42,650 bases of DNA. Origin: Phycisphaerales bacterium (GTDB lineage Bacteria; Planctomycetota; Phycisphaerae; SM23-33). A program made the translations under genes and the position numbers. The DNA is taken from contig JABGPZ010000034.1 of NCBI GenBank assembly GCA_018644725.1, positions 1 to 42,650 of the forward strand. The letters run 5' to 3'. Below, in pieces: positions 26,099 to 33,592 of the stretch; positions within the stretch are counted from its first letter, which is position 1, and each line of letters begins with the position of its first letter. Under the pieces are notes generated by a model. The model worked only from the letters and a program-made list of their open reading frames with translations, searched no databases and had not been told where the DNA came from.

Positions 26099-26662
26099 TT
26101 ATTTGTCGGCGGAATTGCTCGCTTTTGTCGAGAGAGCCGAAATGCTCAAGGCAATTTTCTTGCCGGTACTCTTTTGCATCGCATAATTGACAGACAGCTT
26201 CATTCCGGCTTTGAGCAGGGATTTGCTCGAGGACAGCCCGTCAAGGGTGATTGTGGTTTTGGAGTGATAGGCGATAGTATAGTTTACGGTTTTGTCCGAT
26301 TTTGTAGCCTCTTTTTTCGCGGGCGCTTTGACATTCTTTTTCGCGGGCGCTTTGGCCGCCTTTTTTGCGGGTGCTTTGGCTTTCATAACGAAGCTTGAGC
26401 TGGTCGTGGAGACCATCGTGCCGTTGGCGGTGGCTTTGACGATATCAACGGGTTCCTTTTTGGGCTTGCTGCTGCCCCCCTTTTTGCTGTTCCCTTTTTT
26501 GCTATTTCCTTTTTTGCTCTTCCCATTATTGCCACCACCACCCATTCCGGGCAGTTTGAGCCCCCCAGTATTGGAGCCTCCCTTTTTGCTTTTGGCAAAG
26601 GCATCGGGGGCGAACGAAGTGACGAGCAGTGCAATCAGTAGAAGGGGCAGGGCGCGTTTCAT
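26099..26662 (-). CDS. Secreted Lys/Gly/Ala-rich protein with a small C-terminal fold
   Basis: 187 residues, unknown function. Signal peptide 1-23 (cleavage AFA-K). Residues 24-70 are Gly/Lys/Ser repeats (SKKGN three times in tandem). Around 70-95 is a short non-repetitive part, then KAPAKK-type repeats (about 96-118) like histone H1 or bacterial H1-like tails. The C-terminal part (TITLDGLSSSKSLLKAGMKLSVNY) resembles small beta-barrel domains of the DUF5666 kind. Strongly basic yet exported, so binding to acidic wall polymers or glycans is a possibility, not shown. CAAGGAG lies before the ATG. Confidence 0.75.
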   Translation of the reverse strand: MKRALPLLLIALLVTSFAPDAFAKSKKGGSNTGGLKLPGMGGGGNNGKSKKGNSKKGNSKKGGSSKPKKEPVDIVKATANGTMVSTTSSSFVMKAKAPAKKAAKAPAKKNVKAPAKKEATKSDKTVNYTIAYHSKTTITLDGLSSSKSLLKAGMKLSVNYAMQKSTGKKIALSISALSTKASNSADK

Positions 26663-26739
26663 GGAAATCTCCTTGGAGGGGTTCTGTCTTGTGTAGTTGG
26701 GTCGGGGTATCTAGAGATCAACCCCGATTTCTACTTGCA

Positions 26740-26768
26740 ATAATACTTCTGGAATGGATTTTCGTCAA
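26740..26768 (-). promoter_or_regulatory. Promoter of the Lys-rich protein gene
   Basis: Minus strand: -35 TTGACG (26763-26768), 17-bp spacer, -10 TATTAT (26740-26745); a leader of about 70 nt carries a good ribosome-binding site. Confidence 0.75.
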
Positions 26769-26844
26769 GGGCCAAAAGCGGAACAGGATAGACTATTCTT
26801 GGCGGGACGATTGTTTTCCTTTTCTTTTTGGGCGGTTTGTGGCA

Positions 26845-26850
26845 TACTAT
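26845..26850 (+). promoter_or_regulatory. Possible -10 element of tatC
   Basis: TACTAT seven bp before the chosen tatC ATG; no ribosome-binding site. The -35 region is only a T-rich stretch, so this is tentative. Confidence 0.35.
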
Positions 26851-26857
26851 CGCCGCT

Positions 26858-28291
26858 ATGACAGACCCCAAAGACAACCAACTCGACGGTACGGATATTT
26901 CAGACGATGCTCTTGCGGCCGACGAGGCCCGCGTGGAGGCCGAACAGGCTGACGCGACCGAGCTTGACGCGACCAGCCTCGCTGCGGCAGGGGAGGAGTC
27001 TACTGATATTCCCTCTGATGCGCCCGAGCCCTCGCCCGATGACGCCGATGCCGATGTGGTCGAAGGGGACGTTCTGGACGATGCCGACGAAGATGCCGAG
27101 GGCGACGAGCTCGAACACGGCAAGATGGGCCTGGTCGAACACCTCGACGAGCTTCGCCATCGCCTGATGAAGGCGCTCTATGGCCTGGTCGTTGGCATGG
27201 CGATTACGCTGTGCTTTGCGAGGACGATTATCAGATTCCTCACCCAGGGCTATGTGACGGCCGCCAAGGCTGCCGGCATTGCCAACCCGAATGTTCAGGC
27301 ACTCCACATGACCGACGTAATGATCGTCTGGATGAAGGTGGGCCTGATTGGCGGGGCGGTGCTGGCTTCACCGTGGATCGCTTACCAGATGTGGCAGTTT
27401 GTCGCAGCCGGCCTGTATAAAAAAGAACGCCGCATTGTTACGCGGACCGTGCCCTTCTCGGCGATCCTGTTCTCCGGCGGCGCGTGCTTCTTCCTGTTCG
27501 TGGTTTCTCCGACGCTCTTCGGCGCGATGCTCTGGTTCAGTAAATGGATGGGCGTCGAGGTCAACCAGGTTCTCGGGGACTATCTCAAATTTGTCACGAC
27601 CATGATGCTCGTATTCGGCATCAGCTTCCAAATGCCGCTGGTGGTCGCGATTTTGGGCAAAATTGGCCTGATCGATACCAAATGGATCAATACCTACCGC
27701 CGCTTTGTGGTCGTGGGGATTATGATTTTCTCCGCGTTCGCCACCAGCCAAAGCCCGATCGATACGGTCATGCTCGCGATTCCGCTGTGGGCGCTGTTCG
27801 AACTCGGCGCGATCTTTGTCTGGCGTGAGACCAGGCGTCGCAAGGCCCAGGCCCTGATTGACGGCTTCGACGATGACGACATGGACTTCGTGGACGATCA
27901 CCTCTTCGAGACCCGTGAGGATGACGACGAGGACGATTCCAGCTCGGACGACGATGATTCGGGCGATGACGATGATGACACCTATACCGACGAGTCTGGC
28001 TATGACTATGGCGAGGACTACGACGAGTGGGGCTACTACATCGATCCCGAAGAGAAGTACGGCATGTGGGGCAAGAATGACGCCCACGAGCGCTTCGAGG
28101 CCGAACAGAAAGGCGCCTTCGGTGCCAAGCCGTCCGACGCCGATCAGTGGATGAGCCTCCGCAGCAACCTCAAAGAGAGTTCTGAAAACCCGGATGAATC
28201 CACCGACGAATCAGCCGAAGAGGGTGCGAATGAATCCACCGGCGAACCCGACACGGAAGAGCCCAAAGTGGATGACACCACCGAAGAATAA
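26858..28291 (+). CDS. tatC: Sec-independent translocase TatC with long acidic N- and C-terminal tails
   Basis: Core subunit of the twin-arginine translocase, which exports folded proteins. The TatC core spans about 89-330: the signature HLDELRHRL at 95-103, SPWIAYQMWQFVAAGLYKKE at 171-190, FGISFQMP, and six predicted membrane spans. The core is of normal size, but the protein has 477 residues because of an Asp/Glu-rich N-terminal extension of about 88 residues and a C-terminal tail of about 147 residues. The tail has pure Asp/Ser runs, a Tyr/Gly/Asp section and a Glu/Ser/Thr end. Both tails are predicted cytoplasmic. The frame opens at 26828, but the ATG at 26858 fits the -10 element. No tatA or tatB is in the window. 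Confidence 0.93.
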   Translation: MTDPKDNQLDGTDISDDALAADEARVEAEQADATELDATSLAAAGEESTDIPSDAPEPSPDDADADVVEGDVLDDADEDAEGDELEHGKMGLVEHLDELRHRLMKALYGLVVGMAITLCFARTIIRFLTQGYVTAAKAAGIANPNVQALHMTDVMIVWMKVGLIGGAVLASPWIAYQMWQFVAAGLYKKERRIVTRTVPFSAILFSGGACFFLFVVSPTLFGAMLWFSKWMGVEVNQVLGDYLKFVTTMMLVFGISFQMPLVVAILGKIGLIDTKWINTYRRFVVVGIMIFSAFATSQSPIDTVMLAIPLWALFELGAIFVWRETRRRKAQALIDGFDDDDMDFVDDHLFETREDDDEDDSSSDDDDSGDDDDDTYTDESGYDYGEDYDEWGYYIDPEEKYGMWGKNDAHERFEAEQKGAFGAKPSDADQWMSLRSNLKESSENPDESTDESAEEGANESTGEPDTEEPKVDDTTEE

Positions 28292-28310
28292 CCCCGATTG
28301 ACCCCCTACA

Positions 28311-28337
28311 GGGCAGGCCTCGTGCCTGCCCTTTTTT
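28311..28337 (+). terminator. Terminator of tatC
   Basis: GGGCAGGC, 5-nt loop, GCCTGCCC, then six T, 20 bp after the tatC stop. Confidence 0.92.
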
Positions 28338-28378
28338 ATGCCTCTACGGCCAAACAACCAAGTCTCGTAGTCATGTAG

Positions 28379-28400
28379 GGCGGGCTACTTGTTGCCCGCC
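28379..28400. repeat. Short inverted repeat
   Basis: GGCGGGC, 8-nt loop, GCCCGCC. No T-run follows on either strand, so it is not a normal terminator. It is the first of several palindromes in the 741-bp gene-free region 28292-29032. Confidence 0.6.
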
Positions 28401-28403
28401 ATT

Positions 28404-28473
28404 GGTGATCCGATCAAATTTCAATTGCGGGGTGCCATGGCCTGTGGAGTGAGCTTGCGAGCGAAGCAGCCAT
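28404..28473 (-). repeat. Dispersed hairpin repeat, copy B
   Basis: Minus strand; begins CATGGCTGCTTCGC, has GCCATGGCACCC in the middle and ends GGATCACC. Compared with copies A and C, the outer stem changes on both sides together (CATGG with CCATG instead of CGTGG with CCACG). Confidence 0.75.
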
Positions 28474-28507
28474 GATGATGACATCGAATCAGAAAACGAA
28501 GAAACAT

Positions 28508-28527
28508 GGGCAAATAATTATTTGCCC
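28508..28527. repeat. Perfect 20-bp palindrome
   Basis: GGGCAAATAATTATTTGCCC is fully self-complementary. A similar broken version (GGCAAA, 7 nt, TTTGCC) follows at about 28539-28557. It could be a mobile palindromic element or a protein-binding site; no flanking duplication was seen. Confidence 0.65.
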
Positions 28528-28574
28528 CTACACCACAGGCAAAATACACATTTGCCGAGACGCGATTTGATTTT

Positions 28575-28645
28575 CGTGGCTGCCTCGCGATGAGTACATC
28601 GCTCTACAGGCCACGGCACCCTTTGTGTTGTGATTTGGGATCACC
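28575..28645 (+). repeat. Dispersed hairpin repeat, copy C
   Basis: Begins CGTGGCTGCCTCGC, contains GCCACGGCACCC and ends GGATCACC. An inner hairpin GCGATG, AGTA, CATCGC sits inside the outer CGTGGC/GCCACG stem. A second GGGATC-type copy of its tail (ATTTGGGATC) follows at about 28655. Confidence 0.75.
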
Positions 28646-28844
28646 TGTGTTTCGATTTGGGATCGCTGGCCATGTTGGTTGCGACAGTGGCGGATATGGG
28701 GCGTTTTTCGGTTTTATATGCAGAAAATGGGCGCATGGCTGATTCTATGGGCGCAAAAAATGGTTGAAATTTCAAAACGCATAGTCGGCCGGGGGGGAAA
28801 AGCCAATCTGGGGAAATCAAAGGTGCCAAAGTGGGGAATTTTCC

Positions 28845-28873
28845 TTGACAAATGTGGGGCATGGCGGTATGTT
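28845..28873 (+). promoter_or_regulatory. Main promoter of the rpmF-fab cluster
   Basis: Consensus -35 TTGACA, 17-bp spacer, -10 TATGTT. The start of transcription should be near 28880, giving a leader of about 150 nt before rpmF. The stretch 28646-28844 before it holds no gene that I recognise. Confidence 0.8.
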
Positions 28874-28882
28874 TTCGCCCCT

Positions 28883-28966
28883 ATGACCCTTTTTCCGGGC
28901 TTGACGTATAGTCAGTTCGGGAGAGTGTCCTATTCTGCTGGTGGCCGAGGCGGCCTCTGGCGGTGA
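28883..28966 (+). CDS. Possible 27-residue leader peptide upstream of rpmF
   Basis: Small open frame beginning MTLFPGLTYSQFG and ending RGGLWR, stop TGA. Its ATG is only 9 bp after the -10 of the rpmF promoter, so it would be the first codon met by ribosomes on this transcript. No ribosome-binding site. Behind it are a GAGGC-G-GCCTC palindrome and a GC-rich stretch before the rpmF ribosome-binding site. It may be a regulatory leader or chance. Confidence 0.3.
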   Translation: MTLFPGLTYSQFGRVSYSAGGRGGLWR

Positions 28967-29032
28967 CAATCTGGAATGATCATCCCGCCACAAAGGTGGG
29001 TGAGAACCCTTTAACAATCGAAGGATAGAGAC

Positions 29033-29212
29033 ATGGTTCCCAAGAAGAAACAATCCCGTGCGGAAACCCGCAACCGCCGCGCCCACGACGCGCTTACGCC
29101 TGTGAACTACATGGACTGCCCGCGCTGCAATCAGCCGAAGCTGTCCCACGCAGCCTGCTCGAATTGCGGCTTTGTTCGTCCTGGCCTGCGCATTGCAACT
29201 GGCAAGGAATAA
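29033..29212 (+). CDS. rpmF: 50S ribosomal protein L32
   Basis: 59 residues, the normal size. Starts MVPKKKQSRAETRNRR; the zinc-binding form is intact, with Cys29, Cys32, Cys42 and Cys45 (CPRC and CSNC). A structural protein of the large ribosomal subunit. AAGGATAGAG precedes the ATG. The stop is four bases before plsX, the usual rpmF-plsX arrangement that ties ribosome and membrane-lipid synthesis together. The yceD gene that precedes rpmF in many bacteria is absent here; a leader of about 150 nt takes its place. Confidence 0.96.
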   Translation: MVPKKKQSRAETRNRRAHDALTPVNYMDCPRCNQPKLSHAACSNCGFVRPGLRIATGKE

Positions 29213-29216
29213 GTAG

Positions 29217-30203
29217 ATGCGGATTGGTTTGGACGCAATGGGGGGCGACCTCGGAACGGCGACAGTCGTTGCGGGCGCTCTGGATGCACGCGAACATCTT
29301 GCTGCAGACGACATGATCGTTCTGTTCGGCCAAGAGGATGTCATCCTCAAAGCGCTGGGCGGCGAGGTTCCTGCGCAGATTGAGATCGTGCATACGACGG
29401 ATGTGATCGCGATGGACGAAAAGCCCGTCGTGGCACTCAAGTCCAAGCCCAACAGCTCGATTGCCGTGATGACCAAAGCCCAGAAGATGGGCGAGGTTGA
29501 CGCGTGCATTTCTGCTGGCAATACCGGAGCCTGCGTTGCTGCGGCCCATATGTTGCTTGGTCGTCTCAAGGGCGTCGAGCGGCCTGGGATCGCTGTGATG
29601 GCGGCCACGCCTGGCGGTACGGTGGCGGTGTGTGACTGCGGCGCAAACGTCGCGGCCCGGCCCCAGCATCTGTACCAGTATGGCGTAATGACTTCGCTCT
29701 ATCTCGAAGCGGTCGGTGGGGTCGAATCGCCCCGCGTTGGCCTGATGAGTGTCGGCGAGGAAGACTCCAAAGGCAATGATCTGGTTCGCCAGACCGCGGA
29801 GCTGCTCCGCGCGGATGACAAGCTGAACTTTATCGGCAATATTGAAGGCCGTGATTTCCCCAAGGGTGTTTGCGACGTGATTGTCTGCGACGGCTTTGTG
29901 GGCAACATCATTCTCAAGCTCGTCGAAGGTGTTGGCTCTGCGTTGATGAAGCAGGTTGCCATGGCACTGATTTCGGAGATGCCCGAACAGACCGAGACGA
30001 TCATCGGCGTCGGCGAGAAGTTCCGCATTCAATACGACTTTAATCAATATGGCGCCCAGCCGCTTTTGGGTGTCAATGGTATCTGGATGATCGCGCATGG
30101 CGCGACGGCGCAACACGGATTTGTCAGCGCCATCAAAGCCGCCCGCGAGTGCATTTCCCACCACGTGAACGACCACATTGTAGACCACCTCTGCGGCGAA
30201 TAG
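29217..30203 (+). CDS. plsX: Phosphate acyltransferase PlsX
   Basis: Converts acyl-ACP to acyl-phosphate, the donor for PlsY in phospholipid synthesis; a peripheral membrane enzyme. 328 residues. Family motifs: LDAMGGD at the N-terminus (residues 5-11), SAGNTGACVA in the first third, GLMSVGEED, and NIEGRDFPKGVCDVIVCDGF towards the C-terminus. Second gene of the cluster, four bases after rpmF. The fabH start follows after 25 bp. Confidence 0.97.
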   Translation: MRIGLDAMGGDLGTATVVAGALDAREHLAADDMIVLFGQEDVILKALGGEVPAQIEIVHTTDVIAMDEKPVVALKSKPNSSIAVMTKAQKMGEVDACISAGNTGACVAAAHMLLGRLKGVERPGIAVMAATPGGTVAVCDCGANVAARPQHLYQYGVMTSLYLEAVGGVESPRVGLMSVGEEDSKGNDLVRQTAELLRADDKLNFIGNIEGRDFPKGVCDVIVCDGFVGNIILKLVEGVGSALMKQVAMALISEMPEQTETIIGVGEKFRIQYDFNQYGAQPLLGVNGIWMIAHGATAQHGFVSAIKAARECISHHVNDHIVDHLCGE

Positions 30204-30228
30204 TCCGCAGGCAGAAAGGGACTTCCAA

Positions 30229-31215
30229 ATGGCGACACTGCGAGCGAAAATTGCTGGGACGGGGATGGCTCTGCCGGAGAAAGTGGTAGATAATCACTAC
30301 TTCGAATCGATCATCGACACCTCGGATGAGTGGATTGTTCAGCGCACGGGTGTTCGTGAACGCCGCCACGTGGTTGAAGGGGAGACGACATCGACTCTCG
30401 CGACGGCCGCCGCCCGCAAGGCCATGGCCAATGCCGGGTGCGAAGCGACGGACCTCGACCTGATTATTTGTGCAACGATTACCCCGGACCAACCGTTCCC
30501 CGCTGTGGCCTGCTTTGTGCAAGAGGCCCTCGGCGCGGAGAATGTTCCCTCGATGGATATTTCGGCCGCATGCAGCGGCTTTGTCTATGCCATGGCGACC
30601 GCGACGGCCTTTATTGAATCGGGACACTACAAGCGCGTCCTGATTATCGGCGCGGAAACTCTGTCCCGCACCACCGACTTTACCGACCGCGGCAGTTGCA
30701 TTCTCTTTGGCGACGGTGCCGGCGCGGCCGTGCTCGAAGCCACCGAAGAAGACAAGGGTGTGCGCTATACCGTCATGCAGGCTGATGGCAAGGGGAAGGA
30801 TTTCATCCATATCCCCGCCGGCGGTAGCAGGACGCCCCTCACTCCCGAGCTGATCGAGGCCAAAGAAGACAAAATGAAAATGGACGGGCGCGGCGTATAT
30901 AAGTTCGCCGTCTCGAAAATGCAGTGGCTTCTGGGCGATTGCATGGACGCCTGCGGGCTGACGCCGGACGACATCGACATGGTGATTCCCCACCAGGTCA
31001 ACAGCCGCATCATCGAAAGCGCCACCTCAAAACACAACTTCCCCATTGAAAAAGTCTATACCAACCTCGACCGCTTCGGCAATACTTCTGCCGCGTCGGT
31101 TCCCATCGCGCTCGCCGAGGCGATGGAAAAAGGCGTCGTTCGCGAAGGGATGACCGTCCTCTTCGTCGCCTTCGGGGCGGGGTTGACTTGGGCGGGGGCA
31201 GTTGTTACCCTGTAA
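30229..31215 (+). CDS. fabH: 3-oxoacyl-ACP synthase III
   Basis: Starts fatty-acid synthesis by condensing acetyl-CoA (or another short acyl-CoA) with malonyl-ACP. 328 residues. The Cys-His-Asn triad is visible: Cys115 in ISAACSGF, His in IPHQVNSR, Asn in RFGNTSAAS. GDGAGAAVLE is the usual mid-protein motif. AGAAAGGGA precedes the ATG. After the stop is a 152-bp gap with two small inverted repeats (GCCGGCATGCCGGC at 31273-31286; CTTGCG/CGCAAG at 31297-31314) and a TACAAT near 31349, so an extra promoter for fabD is possible. Confidence 0.97.
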   Translation: MATLRAKIAGTGMALPEKVVDNHYFESIIDTSDEWIVQRTGVRERRHVVEGETTSTLATAAARKAMANAGCEATDLDLIICATITPDQPFPAVACFVQEALGAENVPSMDISAACSGFVYAMATATAFIESGHYKRVLIIGAETLSRTTDFTDRGSCILFGDGAGAAVLEATEEDKGVRYTVMQADGKGKDFIHIPAGGSRTPLTPELIEAKEDKMKMDGRGVYKFAVSKMQWLLGDCMDACGLTPDDIDMVIPHQVNSRIIESATSKHNFPIEKVYTNLDRFGNTSAASVPIALAEAMEKGVVREGMTVLFVAFGAGLTWAGAVVTL

Positions 31216-31367
31216 GCCAATCTCGAGGCCATAGCGCGCCTCGCTTTTGCGGGACCCCAAACGGACCCCGCCGCCGGCATGCCGGCACGACTCTGACTTG
31301 CGAATAGCCGCAAGCGACATCTTCCGCCGGGCCACAATGTCTGCGGAATACAATCAGGACACTACCG

Positions 31368-32306
31368 ATGGCACAAACAGCATTTTTGTTTCCGGGCCAA
31401 GGGGCGCAGTGCGTCACCATGGGGCAGGATCTTTGCGATGCTTCCCCGGCTGCAGCAGCTCTCTTTGACCGCGCCGAGGCCGCGACGGGTCTGCCGATCC
31501 GTCAGCTTTGTTTTGAAGGCCCCGAAGACGTCCTCAGCCGCACCGACAACACCCAGCCGTGCATCTTTACCGTCTCCGCCGCGATCCTCGCAATGATGCA
31601 GGAAACCCTCGGTGAGGCCATGCCCGCCGCAAGTGTGTATGCCGGGTTGTCGTTGGGCGAATATACCGCACTCTATGCCGCAGGCGCGATGGATTTTGAA
31701 ACCGGCGTCAAACTCGTTGCCAAGCGCGGCGAGCTGATGCAACAGGCCGCCACCGACCGCCCCAGCGGCATGGTCGCCGTGATCGGCCTCGATGAAGACA
31801 AGGCCACCGCTCTCTGCGACGAAGCGCGCCAAGACCATATCCTCACCCCCGCGAACTTCAATTGCCCCGGCCAGATCGTGCTGTCGGGCGAGAATGAAGC
31901 GTGCCAGCGCGCCGCCGACCTCGCCGAGAAGCACGGTGCGATGAATGCCGTCGTGCTGAAAGTGGCCGGCGCGTTCCACAGCGAGATCATGGCCCCTGCG
32001 GCCGAGGCGTTTGCAAGCGTCCTCGCCGACGTGGACTTCCAGATGCCCACCGCCACCGTCCTCGCCAACGTCGACGCCCAGCCCTATTCCTGCGTCGAAG
32101 ACATTCCCACCAAATTGATCGCGCAGCTCACCGGCGCCGTCCGCTGGCAACAGTGCTGCGAAGCGATCCTCGCAATGGATGCAGAGACCACTCCCTACGA
32201 AATCGGCCCGGGCAAAACGCTCATGGGCATGATGCGTCGGGTGAACCGTAAATGCCGCGTTACCGTGCTCAACAGCGCCGGTGCGGTGAACAAATTGAAA
32301 GACTAA
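31368..32306 (+). CDS. fabD: Malonyl-CoA:ACP transacylase
   Basis: Loads malonyl groups onto acyl carrier protein. 312 residues. Starts FLFPGQGAQ (oxyanion Gln); nucleophile Ser95 in GLSLGEY; catalytic His204 in AGAFHSEIM; NVDAQP near the C-terminus matches the family's NVxA motif. The ribosome-binding site is weak (CAGGAC). It lies between fabH and fabG as in the E. coli cluster. Confidence 0.97.
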   Translation: MAQTAFLFPGQGAQCVTMGQDLCDASPAAAALFDRAEAATGLPIRQLCFEGPEDVLSRTDNTQPCIFTVSAAILAMMQETLGEAMPAASVYAGLSLGEYTALYAAGAMDFETGVKLVAKRGELMQQAATDRPSGMVAVIGLDEDKATALCDEARQDHILTPANFNCPGQIVLSGENEACQRAADLAEKHGAMNAVVLKVAGAFHSEIMAPAAEAFASVLADVDFQMPTATVLANVDAQPYSCVEDIPTKLIAQLTGAVRWQQCCEAILAMDAETTPYEIGPGKTLMGMMRRVNRKCRVTVLNSAGAVNKLKD

Positions 32307-32331
32307 CAATACCTTAGAAAGGATGTTCCCC

Positions 32332-33084
32332 ATGGCTAAGATTCGTATGGTTGAAGAAGATCAGAAGGTCGCGATCGTCACCGGTGGCGCACGCGGAATC
32401 GGGCTGCAAATTTGTCGCGAACTGCTGTCGATGGGCATGACCGTCGTGGCGTGCGACGTCAACGCTGAAGCACTCGCTGCGGCCAAGACCGACGTCGCCA
32501 GCGACAAGTTCGAAGTTGCTACGCTCGACGTGACCAACTCCGAAGGCTTCGAAGCCCTCGTGACTGACATTGTCGAACGCCATGGCCGCCTCGACGTGAT
32601 GGTCAACAACGCGGGCATCACCCGCGACAACATCCTGATCATGATGGACGACAACGATTGGGACCTCGTTCTCAACGTCAACCTCAAGAGCGCCTTCATC
32701 GGCACGCGTGAAGCGGGCAAAGTGATGATGCGCCAACGCTGCGGTTCGATCATCAACATGTCGAGCTTCTCGGGCCTCGAAGGCAATCGTGGACAGGGCA
32801 ACTACGCCGCGTCCAAGGCCGGCATGATCGGCATGAGCAAGTCGGTCGCCAAGGAACTCGCCAAGCGCAACGTCCGCGTGAACTGCGTCTGCCCGGGCTT
32901 CATCCAGACCGAGATGACCGATGTGCTGCCCCAGGAAGCCAAAGATATGGCCATGCAGCAGATCCCCGCACAGCGTTTCGGCGCGCCCAGCGACATCGCC
33001 AAGGCCGTCGGTTTCCTCGCCAGCAATGGCAGTGGCTACATCACCGCCCAGACCCTCAGCGTCGATGGCGGCATGCACTGCTAA
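32332..33084 (+). CDS. fabG: 3-oxoacyl-ACP reductase
   Basis: NADPH-dependent reductase of the elongation cycle; short-chain dehydrogenase fold. 250 residues. Cofactor loop TGGARGIG, NNAGITRDN, catalytic Ser in NMSSFSG, the YxxxK pair in NYAASKAG, and PGFIQTEMT. The start at 32332 is preferred because GAAAGGATG lies 6-10 bases upstream; the ATG at 32323 is inside that site. A 194-bp gap follows, which is long for this cluster. Confidence 0.96.
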   Translation: MAKIRMVEEDQKVAIVTGGARGIGLQICRELLSMGMTVVACDVNAEALAAAKTDVASDKFEVATLDVTNSEGFEALVTDIVERHGRLDVMVNNAGITRDNILIMMDDNDWDLVLNVNLKSAFIGTREAGKVMMRQRCGSIINMSSFSGLEGNRGQGNYAASKAGMIGMSKSVAKELAKRNVRVNCVCPGFIQTEMTDVLPQEAKDMAMQQIPAQRFGAPSDIAKAVGFLASNGSGYITAQTLSVDGGMHC

Positions 33085-33159
33085 TCGCCTGAGCGAAACG
33101 CACCCTGGCCCACTCGAAAAATTCCCGTCGAATGTCGGCGGAAAGGACTGGAAGTCCAA

Positions 33160-33195
33160 CCCTCTCCCAGCTATGATGATGGCAGTCCGAGAGGG
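33160..33195 (+). other. Inverted repeat between fabG and acpP
   Basis: CCCTCTC pairs with GAGAGGG across 22 nt, preceded by a small hairpin GGACT/AGTCC. No T-run, so it is more likely an mRNA processing or stability element than a terminator. Confidence 0.35.
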
Positions 33196-33278
33196 CGCAA
33201 GAAGAGACAACATATCCCTTCCCCCAGCGCATTGTGCTGCGGGGCAGAAAGAACCACCCAAGTCAAGGAGACTACAGT

Positions 33279-33515
33279 ATGGACATTGAAGTTAAGGTTA
33301 TCGACATCGTGGCCGAGCAAATGGCCGTGGACAAAAGCGAAATCACCCGCGAAACCTCGTTCGTGAACGACCTCAACGCGGACTCGCTGGACACCGTCGA
33401 ATTGGTGATGGAATTCGAAGACGCCTTCGAAATCTCGATCCCCGACGAAGAAGCCGAAAAAATCGGAACTGTCGGCCAGGCGATTGATCACATCACCACC
33501 GCGCTGAACAAGTAA
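33279..33515 (+). CDS. acpP: Acyl carrier protein
   Basis: 78-residue acidic carrier of growing acyl chains. The phosphopantetheine serine is Ser36 in [16 protein letters not shown] precedes the ATG at 33279; the frame runs back to 33234 but those codons lie in the leader. It sits between fabG and fabF as in most bacteria. Two hairpins (CTTTCGC/GCGAAAG and GCCGG/CCGGC) fill the 77-bp gap to fabF. Confidence 0.97.
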   Translation: MDIEVKVIDIVAEQMAVDKSEITRETSFVNDLNADSLDTVELVMEFEDAFEISIPDEEAEKIGTVGQAIDHITTALNK

Positions 33516-33592
33516 GACGACCATCTCACTTTCGCCTCGCCCCCCGGGGTGATGCGCGAAAGAGGCCGGGAATCCGGCTGAAAGGATTTATC

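Noticed and set aside
28292-28670. CRISPR array
   Set aside because: Repeats are palindromic, in both orientations and unevenly spaced, without spacers or cas genes.
28679-28966. 95-codon frame before rpmF
   Set aside because: It crosses the rpmF promoter and has no start signal; only its last 27 codons, after the promoter, are kept as a possible leader peptide.
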